A stretch of DNA of 64,000 bases from NCBI RefSeq assembly GCF_018143015.1, contig NC_054747.1:34439733-34503732 (forward strand), read 5' to 3'. A model generated the notes under the pieces. That model saw only the letters and a program-made list of their open reading frames with translations. It did not search any database and was not told where the DNA came from. Numbering within the stretch: position 1 is the stretch's first letter; each line of letters starts with the position of its first letter. The stretch comes from Lytechinus variegatus (Eukaryota > Echinodermata > Echinoidea > Temnopleuroida > Toxopneustidae). This document shows, in pieces, positions 22,286 to 33,204 of this stretch. A program made the position numbers and the translations under genes.

Positions 22286-23372
22286 GTCTCACCTGCATAG
22301 CAGAGTGAGACTATAGGCGCTGCTTTTCCGACGGCGACGGCGGCGGCGGCGTCAACATCAAATCTTAACCTAAGGTTAAGTTTTTGAAATGACATCATAA
22401 CTTAGAAAGTATAAAAACCTAGTTCATGAAACTTGGCCATAAGGTTAATCAAGTATTAACATCCTATTAGAGTTTCATGTCACATGACCAAGGTCAAAGG
22501 TCATTTAGGGTCAATGAACTTAGACCATGTTGGGGAATCAACATCAAAATCTTAACCTGAGGTTAAGATTTTGAAATATCATCATAACTTAGAAAATATA
22601 TAGACCTAGTTCATTAAACTTAGACATAAGGTTAATCAAGTATCACCAAACATCCTGCATGAGTTTTACGTCACATGACCAAGGTCAAAGGTCATTTAGG
22701 GTCAATGAACTTTGGCCGATTTGGGGTATCTGATGAATTACAATCAAAACTTAAAAAGGTTTTGGATCTGATTCATGAAACTTGGACATAATAGTAATCA
22801 AGTATCACTGAACATCCTGGGCAAGTTTCAGGTCACATGGTCAAGGTCAAAGGTCATTTAGGGTCAATGAACTTTGGCCGAATTGGTTTTTTTTTTGTTG
22901 AATTACCATCATAACTTTGAAAGTATGTTGGTCTAGTTCATAAAACTTGGACATAAGAGTAATCAAGTATCACTGAACATCCTGTGTGCATTTTAGGTCA
23001 CATGACCAAAGGTCAAATGTCAATGAACTTTGGCCATAATAGGGGTATCTGTTGAATTACCATCATAACTTTGCAAGTTTATCGATCTGACTTTTGAAAC
23101 TTAGACATAAGATTAATAAAGTATCACTGAATATCCTGTGCAAGTTTCAGGTCACATGATCAAGGTCAAAGGTCATGTGAGGTCAATGAATTTTGGCCAC
23201 ATTGGGGGTATTTGTTGAATTACCATCCTATCTCTGTAAGTGTATTGGTCTAGTTCATAAAACGTGGAAATAAGAGTAACCAAGTATCACTTAACATCTT
23301 GTGCGAGTTATAGTAGTTTTCAAAGTCAGCACTGCTGCTATGTTGAATCGCGTGATGCAGGTGAGACGGTCA
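22286..23372 (+). mobile_element. R2 element with tandem DR1-bearing units
   Basis: The inverted ends are GTCTCACCTGCAT and ATGCAGGTGAGAC. After a CGACGGCGACGGCGGCGGCG stretch come about five diverged units of roughly 170-190 bp (AACTTGGACATAAG, AATCAAGTATCACTGAACAT, CAGGTCACATG). Four units carry AGGTCAAAGGTCA exactly, at 22491, 22682, 22844 and 23163, and a fifth is degenerate near 23008. No coding. Related fragments lie at 33360-33898 and 55255-55330. Confidence 0.75.
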
Positions 23373-23400
23373 GAGGCATTCCACTTGTTTATTATTATTA

Positions 23401-23592
23401 TTTCTTGTATATTCATTCCTTTTTTATGAAAAAAAAACACAAAACCTTTAAATACATATAAAACAAAAAACTGAGGAATAAGATATCAGCACACAATATG
23501 GGGATTACTTCCCGTAAACGATAAGGTTGTTGATCGACGATCTATGAGATATTATATAAAGAAAATCATTCTAGCAAGAGGGGATAAAGTTT
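23401..23592 (+). repeat. 190-bp direct repeat, copy 2
   Basis: Matches 21981-22172 in the same orientation (shared GACGATCTATGA, GGGGATTACTTCCCG, AAGAGGGGATAA). Confidence 0.8.
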
Positions 23593-23730
23593 TAACAAGT
23601 TCTTCGGTACTTTAAATTTTCAGTACCAAGCACCATTTGTAATATATTCAGCATTTTTTTTTTATTATTTACAATTCCAATAATCTCAGTGGCCTAAGAA
23701 ATATTTTCTGGGGATATAATGACCGGTAAA

Positions 23731-23732
23731 GT

Positions 23733-23764
<32 letters not shown>
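23731..23764 (+). repeat. (GA)n microsatellite
   Basis: Uninterrupted GA dinucleotides of about 34 bp. Confidence 0.95.
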
Positions 23765-23768
<4 letters not shown>

Positions 23769-23939
23769 TATGTGATCAAGAAGTGATAAGATAGGAAAAA
23801 AAACTGATTTGAAATGACTGAAAGAGAGACAGGCAAAGAAAGAAGAGCCCCCTCCCACACCCGTACCAGAGTTACGGAGTTAGGCTGTCCCGTCGGTGGA
23901 TTCAGGTCCATCAACATCTTGAGGTTTAATCTTTCCAGG

Positions 23940-24132
23940 GGGCAAACGTGTGTGGGTGTGTGTGTGTGTGTTTGAGTTTTGTCAGATGTGTCTCAATCAG
24001 ATATGATTATTTACGTCTGGGACCGACCTTTAACGTCACCATCCGAAAGACGTGACCAGGGCTCGAACCTCTGCATCAATTTGTAACTTCCCCACATAGC
24101 TTGGATTACAGGCGCACGCCACAACGCCCAGT
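23940..24132 (-). mobile_element. SINE with 7SL RNA-like head
   Basis: On the minus strand the 5' end reads GGGCGTTGTGGCGTGCGCCT then GTAATCCAAGCTA. It lines up with the first 40-odd bases of 7SL (SRP) RNA, the same part that starts Alu. A B-box-like GGTTCGAGCCC follows (24059-24069). Then comes GTCACGTCTTTCGGATGGTG, which can form a short stem, and the element ends in a (CA)n tail at about 23949-23972. It is too short to be a working 7SL gene. Confidence 0.6.
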
Positions 24133-24134
24133 CT

Positions 24135-27100
24135 TTAAATATGGTGTAGTCTTTGCTCTAGACCCATGCACTTATTTCAAAATAGGAAATTATTAGAAAC
24201 GATAAAAACAGACAAACAATATTAACAAAGACGCCACAATATCATTGATGTAGAATAACGTTGTTGTTGTTGTTATTTTGGGTTTTTAAGGCGCGTACCA
24301 TTCAGATCTGAATATTTACACCTTTTATTAATTTGACGTTTTTGTGGTATTCAATTCAATTTTATTTCACTTCCATCAAACAAAAACAAGTTGTATACCA
24401 ACTTACGGTATGCCTTATCACAGGGTTTTATAGTTTGGAGATGCTGGTGTCTAAGTTTTTAGATTAATCTTTTGCTTAATTTGTATTTTAAGAGACCTGG
24501 ATGTGGGGTAAAGACAACTCTCTAAACCCAAGCTTTTTAACTGGGTTTGATTTTAAAGATTGGTCTTAGCTTTGATTTTTTTTCAATATTGTGTTTTCTT
24601 ATTATAGCTGGGTCTAGACGAAGGTCTAAGCATAATAATAATGTTATTCAACAGGAATAAGAATATGACAAAGTCTTATGTTTTTAAGATTGTTTGAATA
24701 AATTTCTAAATGACTGGGTCTGGAATAGAGACAACGCTCTAAACGTGCTTTTGTACTTGGTCTTAATTTGGAGGATTGTTGGTTCTTAGATTCGTTGTTG
24801 GGGGTTGGGTTTTATTGTTTTTTTATTCTTGAAATAATTGTGTCTGGAGGAAAGTCTACAATCGATCTCCATGTTATTCCACAGTAGTTAGATTATTGGG
24901 TATTTGTTTTAGACAATTTTATTTTTTAAATAATAACCAAGTCTGGAAAATGGGCGTTTTCTTTGCAAATGCATAATTACAATGTTTTGTATGGGTCTTA
25001 GTATTATTATACAAAAGAATCTGGGTGTGGGGTACAGACATATTTTTTACTGGGTGTAACTTTTGAAAACTGGTTTTAGATTTGATTTTCTTTTTTAATT
25101 CATTTCTTAGATAACCTGGTCTGGAGGAAAGAGTACGTTTTACAACTCATGTTATTCCAAGAGAATATGATAGGGTCTTATGTTAGAAGATTTTTTTTTC
25201 GTAATTTTTGTAATGATTAGGTCTGGAATAAAGACAACATTCTAAACCTCTTTTTAAAAACATGTTCTTAGGTTCAAGGATTGCTTGGTATTAGATTTGG
25301 AGTTATTTATATTTTTACTCTTAGCCTTATTTTGAAAAACAAATGAGTGGGTCTGGCTGAAAGACTACGCTATATGTCCATGTTATCCAGCATTAATAAG
25401 ATTATGGGGTCTTTATACGGTTTTTGTTGTTGTTGTATTGTTATTTACAATTTTTGAAATAACTGGGTCTGGAAAAAAGACTTTGCACTTACATTATAAT
25501 TTTTGAAACTACTGCGTCTGGAAAAAGACTGGACTTTTGTGCTATATGAAGGCATTACTATAGGGTTTTAGTTTTTAGTTTTAAATAACCGGGTCTGGAG
25601 AAAAGACTATGCTTGATTCTCAATTTACTCATAGCGCGTATATTCACAATACGTTCAGTATAATTTAAAACAACAACAAAGACTTTGATTCCACCAGTTT
25701 TAATTAACTGGGTCTGGAGAGAAGACTAGGCTCGATTCTCATTTTTATTCCACTGGAACATCATTATCGTATCTTAGTTTGGACTTATATCATAATATTT
25801 GAAACAATCGGGTCTGGAATAAAGACTTTGGACTTATATTATTATTTTTTAAACAACCGGGTCTGGAATAAAGACTTTGGATTTATATTATAATTTTTGA
25901 AACAACAGGGTCTGGAATAAAGACTTTGGATTTATATTATAATTTTTGAAACAACCGGGTCTGGTGAAAAGACTTTGGACTTATATCATCATTTTTGAAA
26001 CAATCGGGTCTGGAATAAAGACTTTAGGCTCATATGATTTTTTTTTAAACAACCGGGTCTGGAATAAAGACTTTGTATTCATATTATCATTTTTAAACAA
26101 CCGGGTCTTGAATAAAGACTTTGAGCTCATATTATTATTTTTTAAAACGACCGGGTCTGGAATAAAGACTATGGATTTATATTAAATTTTTGAAACATCC
26201 AGGTCTGGAAAAAGACTTTGGATTTACATTATAATTTTTGAAACAACCGGGTCTGGAGAAAAGAAAGACTTTGGACTAATATTATCATTTTTTCAAACAA
26301 TCGGGTCTGGAATAAAGACTTTGGACTTTATTATTATTTTTTTAAACAACCGGGTCTGGAATAAAGACTTTGGATTTATATTACAATTTTTGAAACAACA
26401 GGGTCTGGAAAAAGACTTTGGATTAATATTGTAATTTTTTAAACAACTGGGTCTGGAGAAAAGACTTTGGACTTATATTATCATTTTTGAAACAATCGGG
26501 TCTGGAATAAAGACTTTGGATTGATATCATAATTTTTGAAATAACAGGGTCTTGAAAAAGACTTTGGATTTATATTACAATTTTTGAAACAACCGGGTCT
26601 GGTAAAAAAACTTTGGACTTAAATTATAATTTTTGAAACAACCGGGTCTGGTGAAAAGACTTTGTACTTATATTATAATTTTTGAAACAACCGGGTCTGG
26701 AATAAAGACTTTGGGCTCATATTATTATTTTTGAAACAACCGGGTCTGGAATAAAGACTTTGTACTTTTATTATAATTTTTGAAACAACCGGGTCTGGAA
26801 TAAAGACTTTGGGCTCATATTATTATTTTTGAAACAACCGGGTCTGGAATAAAGACTTTGGATTTATATTATAATTTTTTAAACAACCGGGTCTGGAGAA
26901 AAGACTTTGGACTTATATTATCATTTTTGAAACAATCGGGTCTGGAATAAAGACTTTGGACTTATATTATTATTGTTTAAACAACCTGGTCTGGAATAAA
27001 GACTTTGTACTTATATTATAATATTTGGCGCAAATATTCACTACTGAATGACACGCGCCGTATAAGCTAAAACAACAACAACAACAATATTTGAAACAAC

Positions 27101-27180
27101 CGGTCTGGAATAAAGACTTTGGATTTATATTATAATTTGTTGATTAACGGGTCAGGAAAAGAGTCTTTGCACTTTTATGC
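24135..27180 (-). repeat. Minisatellite, right arm of FB2
   Basis: The inverted counterpart of 20130-21330, with core CGGGTCTGGAATAAAGACTT. It is much longer than the left arm and most regular between about 25.8 and 27.0 kb. The units nearest the centre are strongly diverged. A 60-bp (AAC)n-tailed insert lies at 27030-27090. Confidence 0.9.
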
Positions 27181-28280
27181 TATATGAACGCATTACTATA
27201 CGATTTTAGTTCAGAACGGATTTGCCAAAAATCCCTTCAAATTTATTACATTTGTGGGTAAAGTCATTGTTACATTTGTGGGCGATCAAAAATTATTACA
27301 TTTGTGGGCGTTATTACATTTGTGGGTAAAGTGTTATTACATTTGTGGGCGTTATTACATTTGTGGGCGTTATTACATTTGTGGGTGCAACAGGGGGCAC
27401 CAGAAAAAATCGAGTCACTTAGGTGCGCTCAGTTGTCAGTATACTGACCTAACAGAGATATTTTAAGGACATCACAGTGCCAATAAACGGATATTTATCT
27501 CACTGATTAAATAATGCGAGCGCGAAGCGCGAGCTGAAAATTTTGGATATTCAGAGCTAAAAAGGTACATTATAAGCATTTTTTTAATCATGATACGTAA
27601 CTGTCCGCTCAACAAACAATGCGACCGCGAAGCGCGAGCTAAAATTTTTGCACATACTGACTAGGGAAATTTTAAGGACTATACATGTATTTTAGAATCC
27701 ATTAAGAGTATAAATATCTCACCATAGTCATCCAATGATAGTGCCATCCTTTGCTGATTTGTTAGAATTACATCTAAACACAGCCATGAAGCACCTTTTT
27801 AAGTCAATGTAATCATGATTATCATACGCGTCTTACTAATCAAATACTGCAAGCGCTAATCGCGAGCTGAAAATTTAGGAAATACAGACTGAAGAGGGGC
27901 ATTTAAGGACTGATTTTAGGAACAATGAAGACACAATGAAGCAAACAATGTTTCATAAAGTTACGAAAAATGCTTTTTATGTAATATAACATTATAATGA
28001 ACAATAATTTCTTCATTCCCCACTACGTTTCTCTTCCCTTTTCCCTCTTTTTCTCCTTTTCCCCTTTTTTGGTCAGCCGATGGGGGGAACGTGCCCCCAT
28101 GCCCGCCTCCGTAGTTACGCCACTGCGAGAGAGCCTAATATTTTGTTAATTTTCTTTGTGAATTCATTTTTTTTCGGTAGTTCTAGTTTAAATACATTCG
28201 TTATTTTTCAATCTCCTTTCTTTTTCCCATTTTAAACGTTTTTTTCTAATATTCTTTTTTCCTATTATTTTCCTATTATT

Positions 28281-28815
28281 ATTATAACAATAATAATAAT
28301 AATAATGAGACTTGTAAAGCGCCAAATCCTCTCTGTAGAGTGTTCAAGGCACATAAAGAGCTAGGAGTTAAATAGCAAAGTTTTTAGAAGATTTTTGAAA
28401 GTTTCGACAGATTTACATATTTTATGTCTTCAGGAAGGCTATTCCACAAAGTGGAAAAGCAAAAGCAAATGATCTTTCCCCCAAGTTTTTGAAACTTTCG
28501 GAATAACAAGTAAGCCAGATGGATGAGCGCAAAGATCTGCCTGGTCTGTAGTGATTGGTAAATGGAAGACTGTATTGTGGTGCTGATTCACGAATACTAT
28601 GAAAGGCAAGTAACAAAATCTTAAAGATAATCCGTTTTTTTATAGGGAGCCAGTGCAGCAAATAAAAGATGGGGGTTATATGTGTGCGTTTACTTGACAA
28701 AGTGACAATGCGAGAGGCTGCATTCTGAAGCTTCTGGAGCTTATGTAACTGAGCCTGCGGTAAATAAAACAAAAGGGCATTACAAAAATCAAGGCGGGAG
28801 GAAATCAATGATATT
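28281..28815 (-). mobile_element. CR1/L2-like LINE, 5'-truncated 3' end
   Basis: A minus-strand frame at 28422-28808 encodes the C-terminal end of a CR1/L2-type reverse transcriptase: SRLDFCNALLFYLPQ, LQKLQNAASRIV, HWLPIKKRIIFKIL. It starts abruptly at the truncation point and keeps one frame through the conserved part. The 3' end reads GCGCTTTACAAG followed by an (ATT)n tail at about 28281-28306. That is the usual 3' structure of this LINE group and resembles the tail of the SINE at 5082-5377. Confidence 0.85.
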
Positions 28816-28921
28816 ATTTAGACCGTACTGTCCCCTGAAATTTTTGTGAAACACGTATTTGCCCCCCCCCCACTCTTCGATCGCCTGTGATTTTAACAAC
28901 CATTTAAACAAATGATGTGGA

Positions 28922-29645
28922 CAGTGGCGTACCGTGGGTCACGGCATGGGGGGGGGGGTCACCAGCAAAAATTTTGAGTTAGAAGCGCGCTCTATTGCCA
29001 GTTATACTGACCCAAAAGACATTTTAAGGACTGTGCCACTAAACGGATATTTATCTCACTGTCAAATATTCAGACCTAAAAAAGGACATCATAAGCAAAT
29101 GTTTGCAATCATGATATGTACCTGTCTTGCTAGACAAAAAATGCGAGCGCGAAGCACGAGCTGAAATTTTGGTACATATTGACCCCAAACGGACATTTTA
29201 AGGAATATTATTTAGAAATCCATTAAGAGTATACATATCTCACCATTGTCATCTAATGCGAGTGCCAAGCGCTTTGCTGATTTTGTTAGAGTTACATATA
29301 AACACAATCATGAAGCACTTTTTGATGTCATATTGTAATCATGATTATTATACGCATCTCACAAATCAAATATTGCGAGTGCGCGAGCTGAAATTTTAAG
29401 AAATTCATACCTGAAGATGGGCATTCTAAGGCTAGTTTGTAGGAATTCACTAAGACTATACGTATTTTACTGGCCAAATGACGCGAGCGCGAAACGCGAG
29501 CTGAAAATTTTGATGTTCAGATCAGAAAAAGTGACATTTTAGGAACGATTTTATCATAAAGAGCAGATATATCTCACCAATGCACCAATGCAAATGTAAG
29601 CACGGAATGGAAATGTTTTATATTCAGATCTTCAAATAGGGCAAT
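28922..29645 (+). mobile_element. hAT-related mirror-unit element, right end lost
   Basis: Its first 35 bases equal the left end of the 19881 element (CAGTGGCGTACCGTGGGTCA). It continues in the mirror-unit region (CGAGCGCGAAGCACGAGC near 29147, CGAGCGCGAAACGCGAGC near 29482). No matching right terminus was found before the piggyBac-like element at 29650. Confidence 0.7.
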
Positions 29646-29653
29646 CACTTTAA

Positions 29654-30412
29654 CCCTAAATCTCCCGGGGTATTTTTATTCTTGTCATTCCGGGGGGGGG
29701 GGGGGGCATTTGGCCTCCCTTAAGATCTCGGCCGCCGATCGCGCGAGCGACGCAAAAATTTGCACGCTGGTAGTGTGGGATGTAATCTACAAGGCTGTAT
29801 GGTAAAATTTTCCAAAATAATGAGATTTTATTTTATATGAATAAATTATGCTAATTTATGCATAAATCATACTTTTTGCTCTAATTCACTAAATAAAGCT
29901 CCTAGAATGCTAATTTTTGGTAAAATTTTTCTTTGTAGCATTCTTAACAATCGTAATTCAAAAAAAATGTTTGGAAATAAATTTCTTATGTATTTATTGT
30001 TTTTTGAATTTCTTATGTATTTCTTTGTTTTTTTACTTTTTGTTTTCATTGTTTTTTCAATGGAAATTGTTCCAGACATAATTCTGATCATAAACAAGGC
30101 AAAATTAACTAAGTTTAATCAGTAAAAGTAGAAATAATGATACATTTATGAATTTTGGCTAAATACGCAATTTGCATTGGATTTGTACATGAAATCACGT
30201 TTATGAGCAATTTTGGGTCTGACATGCACTTGCATAATGTTGCGTAATGTCGTAACCGCGTACCCGGGCGTCACAACTTTGGTCTCAAAATTTGCGCGAG
30301 ACTTGAATGTAAAAAGTCAGTGAGCTGCGAGGTGAAACAATTTCGCGCAGCAGATATATCGCGAAAATTGTTGAGGGGGGGGGCCATTATGGCCCCCCCG
30401 GGAGAATTAGGG
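29654..30412. mobile_element. piggyBac-like non-autonomous element
   Basis: The ends are CCCTAAATCTCCCGGGG and CCGGGAGAATTAGGG, directly flanked by TTAA at 29650-29653 and 30413-30416, the invariant piggyBac target. The length is 759 bp. No transposase frame is seen. The right TTAA also supplies the TA of the adjoining R1 copy. Confidence 0.8.
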
Positions 30413-30415
30413 TTA

Positions 30416-30769
30416 AAGGACAAGTCCACTCCAACAAAAACTTGATTTGAATAAAAAGAGAAAAATTCAACAAGCATAACACCGAAAATTTCATCAAAAT
30501 CGGATGTAAAATAAGAAAGTTATGGCATTTTAAGATTTCGCTTATTTTCAACAAAATAGTTATATGAACGAGCCAGTTACATCCAAATGAGAGAGTTGAT
30601 GACATCACTCACTCACTATTTCTTTTGTATTATATTATATGAAATATGAAATATTTTTATTTTCTTGTCATTGTCATGTGAAATGAAGTTTCATTCCTCC
30701 CTGAACACGTGGAATTCATTATTTTAACATTTGTGCTTCAGACAATGAGGTCCTAATCATCAAATTCGT
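30416..30769. mobile_element. R1 MITE, truncated
   Basis: Begins AAGGACAAGTCCACTCC after TA (30414-30415). R1 similarity ends near 30769, about two-thirds of the way through. Confidence 0.75.
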
Positions 30770-30821
30770 TAGTGGAAAAGTAATGCTATTGGGATATCGC
30801 GATATCCAGGTGTCCGCAAGC

Positions 30822-30880
30822 TGTTGTTGTTGTTTTAGCTTATACGGCGCGTGTCATTCAGTAGTGAATATTTGCGCCAA
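30822..30880 (-). mobile_element. Short (AAC)n-tailed retroposon end
   Basis: On the minus strand: TTGGCGCAAATATTCACTAC, then GCGCCGTATAAGC and an (AAC)n tail. A near-identical 60-mer is at 27030-27090 and a related one at about 24255-24325. The GCGC-TATAA-(AAC)n layout matches severely truncated LINE or SINE 3' ends. Confidence 0.6.
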
Positions 30881-31267
30881 TTCAGATTGGTCTATAACCT
30901 TCGCTCCAGCCGTTTTTTTTCAATATTATCAATGTAAAAATTAATGAAAATCGGAATTATAGAGTTGATATTCGTAACGCGGAATTGGCAATAAAAAATC
31001 GGGATGATTCCGCCAAAGTGGAATGGTTGGCAAGTATGCATATAGGCCTACTGTCCTGAAAACACCTTTTTAAGGATTATTTGTGGGAATTCATAGAATT
31101 AAATAATGCAAGTGCGTAGCGCGTGCTGGACATATATGTAAAAACAAATAGTAGAGATAAAAATTGCAGAGTTGACTTTGCAATTTTTGCCTGTGCCATT
31201 TTTTATCCTCTGTCCTTTATTACCTCTGTTATTTTCAACTCTGCCATTCGAAAAAAAATTGTGCTTA

Positions 31268-31845
31268 AAGGTCAAGTCCACCCACAGAAAATGCTGACTT
31301 GAATAAATAGAGAAAAATCAAACTAGCGTGTGTTGAAAAGTTCATCAAAATCGAATGTAAAATAAGAAATTACATTTTAAATTTTCACTTATTTTTCACA
31401 AAACAGTGATATGCACAACTAGGTGAGTCAGTAGAGGATATCCATCACTCACTATTTCTTTTGTTTTTAATTGTTTGAATTATACAATGTTTCTTTTTTT
31501 AGATTTGTCAACAAGGACCAACTTGACTGAACCATATCGTATTAAACGATGCTAATTACACATGTTCAGGGATGAATTAATTGTTGTATCACTTGACAAT
31601 GAGGAGAAAATATTTCATATATCATATAATAAAATACAAAAGAAATAGTGGGTGGATGACGTCATCAGTCTCCTCATTTGTATACTAGCCAGGATGTGAA
31701 TCAAACTGTTTTGTGAAATTAAGCGAAACTTTAAAATGTCATAACTTTCTGATTTTACATCCGATTTTGATGAAATTTTCAGTGTTATGCTTGTTGGATT
31801 GTTCTCTTTTTATTCACATCAACGTTTTGGGTTGGACTTGTCCTT
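31268..31845. mobile_element. R1 MITE, full length
   Basis: 578 bp flanked by TA (31266-31267 and 31846-31847). Ends AAGGTCAAGTCC / GGACTTGTCCTT. A GATGACGTCATC palindrome lies near 31656. Confidence 0.85.
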
Positions 31846-32165
31846 TATGGAGAACTTCAGTCATTAGTTACCTATAAAAACTAACAAAAATTAGCTTTAG
31901 CGGCCAATTCGAGAAAATGCGTATGAAAATATCCCCATGGGCAAAAGCATTATCAACTCCTGTATAATACATTATAATCATATGAAGGGTACTGGCGCTG
32001 TCCAGAGGTACGAATTAAACGACAAATAAATGATTCGATCGCTAACATGTCAACCTCCTTTCCTCTTGAAAATTACAGGCAACGCCTGTACCCCAGCCCT
32101 GTTTTATTCACCTTCTATTTATATAATGACCTACATGTAAATATATTCAAAATAATGAGTCTTAC

Positions 32166-32234
32166 CCTGTTTGGGTGGGACTAAGAGTAGCAGCTGCTCT
32201 TTTAGGTCCGTTGATAGTGGCTCTTTCCTCTTTT
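32166..32234 (-). CDS. IgSF receptor, exon 6 (cytoplasmic)
   Basis: A 69-nt exon between acceptor TTATATAG and donor GTAAGA. Entered in phase 1, the frame that follows from exon 5, it encodes KRKEPLSTDLKEQLLLL then VPPKQ, a Lys/Arg start as expected just inside the membrane. A second frame is also open, so the frame choice rests on phase agreement. It exits in phase 1, which implies at least one more exon to the left. I found no convincing terminal exon between 31846 and 32165, although short open stretches follow AG at 32006-32040. The MITE at 32279-32444 sits only about 45 bp from its acceptor. Confidence 0.55.
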
Positions 32235-32278
32235 CTATATAAAAAAAATTATCGACATGTTGAGTGGTAGGTACTTTA

Positions 32279-32444
32279 CCTTGGTCACATTTGCCCTACG
32301 GCGGCCGTACGGCGAGTCGAACACAGCCGTTTTATTAATTTTAATTCAAACCACCTATGTATAGCTGGCACCAAAATACATGTATGTTAAAACGGCTGTT
32401 TTTCGACTAGCCGTACGGCCGCCGTAGAGTAAATGTGACCGAGG
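32279..32444. mobile_element. 166-bp TA-flanked MITE
   Basis: Inverted ends CCTTGGTCACATTT and AAATGTGACCGAGG extend inwards as long arms (CGGCGGCCGTACGG / CCGTACGGCCGCCG; CAGCCGTTTTA / TAAAACGGCTG). TA flanks both sides. It lies in intron 5 of the IgSF gene, just upstream of exon 6. Confidence 0.85.
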
Positions 32445-33067
32445 TATTAAGCACATACTTCATTTTTGTTTTATGTAATGCACCTAAGAAAAAATACACA
32501 CATTCTTTGCACCGTTCCATTCAGAGGAGTCGAATCGGAAGCGGGTGGATCACCCCCATGGAAATATTAGGCCAAACATATCGATTTTCCCCCAAAAAAT
32601 CATTTTGACGATTGCACATTCATATAATGCAAAACGTATCAACGTGTAAAAAAATACCCACTATTAAGCTTGGCACAAAAGTATTAGTTTTACTTACAAA
32701 ATTCAAAATCTATATTACAATCAGGAACACAACCCCGCCCGAAAATTTGGACATTTTTTTACTTTGCCCCCCCCCCCCCTGATTTGGAATAAAAATCGAA
32801 GGCCCTGATTCTATCTCGTTCAAGTTCCTTAATTTTCTCTCTCCCTCATCTGGTCTTATTATTATTGCTGAAGGTATTTCTTTTTGTGGAAAGAAAATTC
32901 GATTTGACGAAACTGGGGGCCTTATTAGGATTGAAAAACTATTGACATACATGTAAAACATTTAAAAGTTCAAGAAATGGCCGCCTTTTCAAATGTTTTA
33001 AGAAAAAAGTTTCACTACAAAATATAAGTCATTTGGTTACATTTTCCATGTTAACACATCTTCCAGA

Positions 33068-33118
33068 ATACCTTGGGGTGCTGCCTACGGAGAATACCCG
33101 CAGCACCCTAAGGTATTT
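33068..33118. other. Short perfect-looking hairpin
   Basis: AATACCTTGGGGTGCTGC pairs with GCAGCACCCTAAGGTATT (one mismatch in 18) around a loop of about 15 bases. It could be a tiny MITE remnant or a pre-miRNA-like fold. It lies in intron 5 of the IgSF gene. Confidence 0.6.
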
Positions 33119-33204
33119 TTGAAGCATCTCCAGAACCCCGGTTCCCATGGCCATGTGCCCGTGGACCTTGAGCTATTTCAATGTTAGATTGAAATTACAC
33201 TCAC

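Larger units (their letters stand above)
19924..27392. mobile_element. FB2, 7.5-kb foldback with minisatellite arms
   Basis: The inverted ends are TGTTACACCCACAAATGTAA and its complement ending TGCAACA. Each arm holds, from outside in: a short tandem array of CCCACAAATGTAATAA units (19930-20095; 27230-27385), a unique 100-bp block (TTTTGGCAAATCCGTTCT and complement), then a 46-50-bp minisatellite. The central 21.37-24.13 kb holds an R1 MITE, a 190-bp direct duplication around an R2 element, and a SINE. No protein is encoded: open frames such as 25946-26185 are only the minisatellite read through. The bases outside (GGGGGTG and GGGGGCA) are similar but not a clean target duplication. Confidence 0.8.
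19881..28125. mobile_element. hAT-type element, 8.2 kb, with exact 8-bp target duplication
   Basis: The ends are CAGTGGCGTA and TACGCCACTG, a perfect 10-bp inverted repeat of hAT type. CGAGAGAG flanks both sides (19873-19880 and 28126-28133). The element's own DNA is about 19881-19923 and 27393-28125. The right part carries mirror-repeat units (CGAGCGCGAAGCGCGAGC near 27515, degenerate copies near 27622 and 27850). The bulk, 19924-27392, is a second foldback nested inside. The relative at 28922 shares the left 35 bp and then continues directly into the mirror-unit region, which supports the nesting. No transposase gene is present. Confidence 0.88.

Noticed and set aside
24085..24132. Alu-like stretch suggesting human contamination
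   Set aside because: Only the 7SL-shared head matches, the remainder is unlike Alu, and it is embedded in a typical local repeat context.
25946..26185. A repetitive open frame with NNRVWNKDF-like repeats
   Set aside because: It is the 46-50-bp minisatellite translated; period and drift show no coding constraint.
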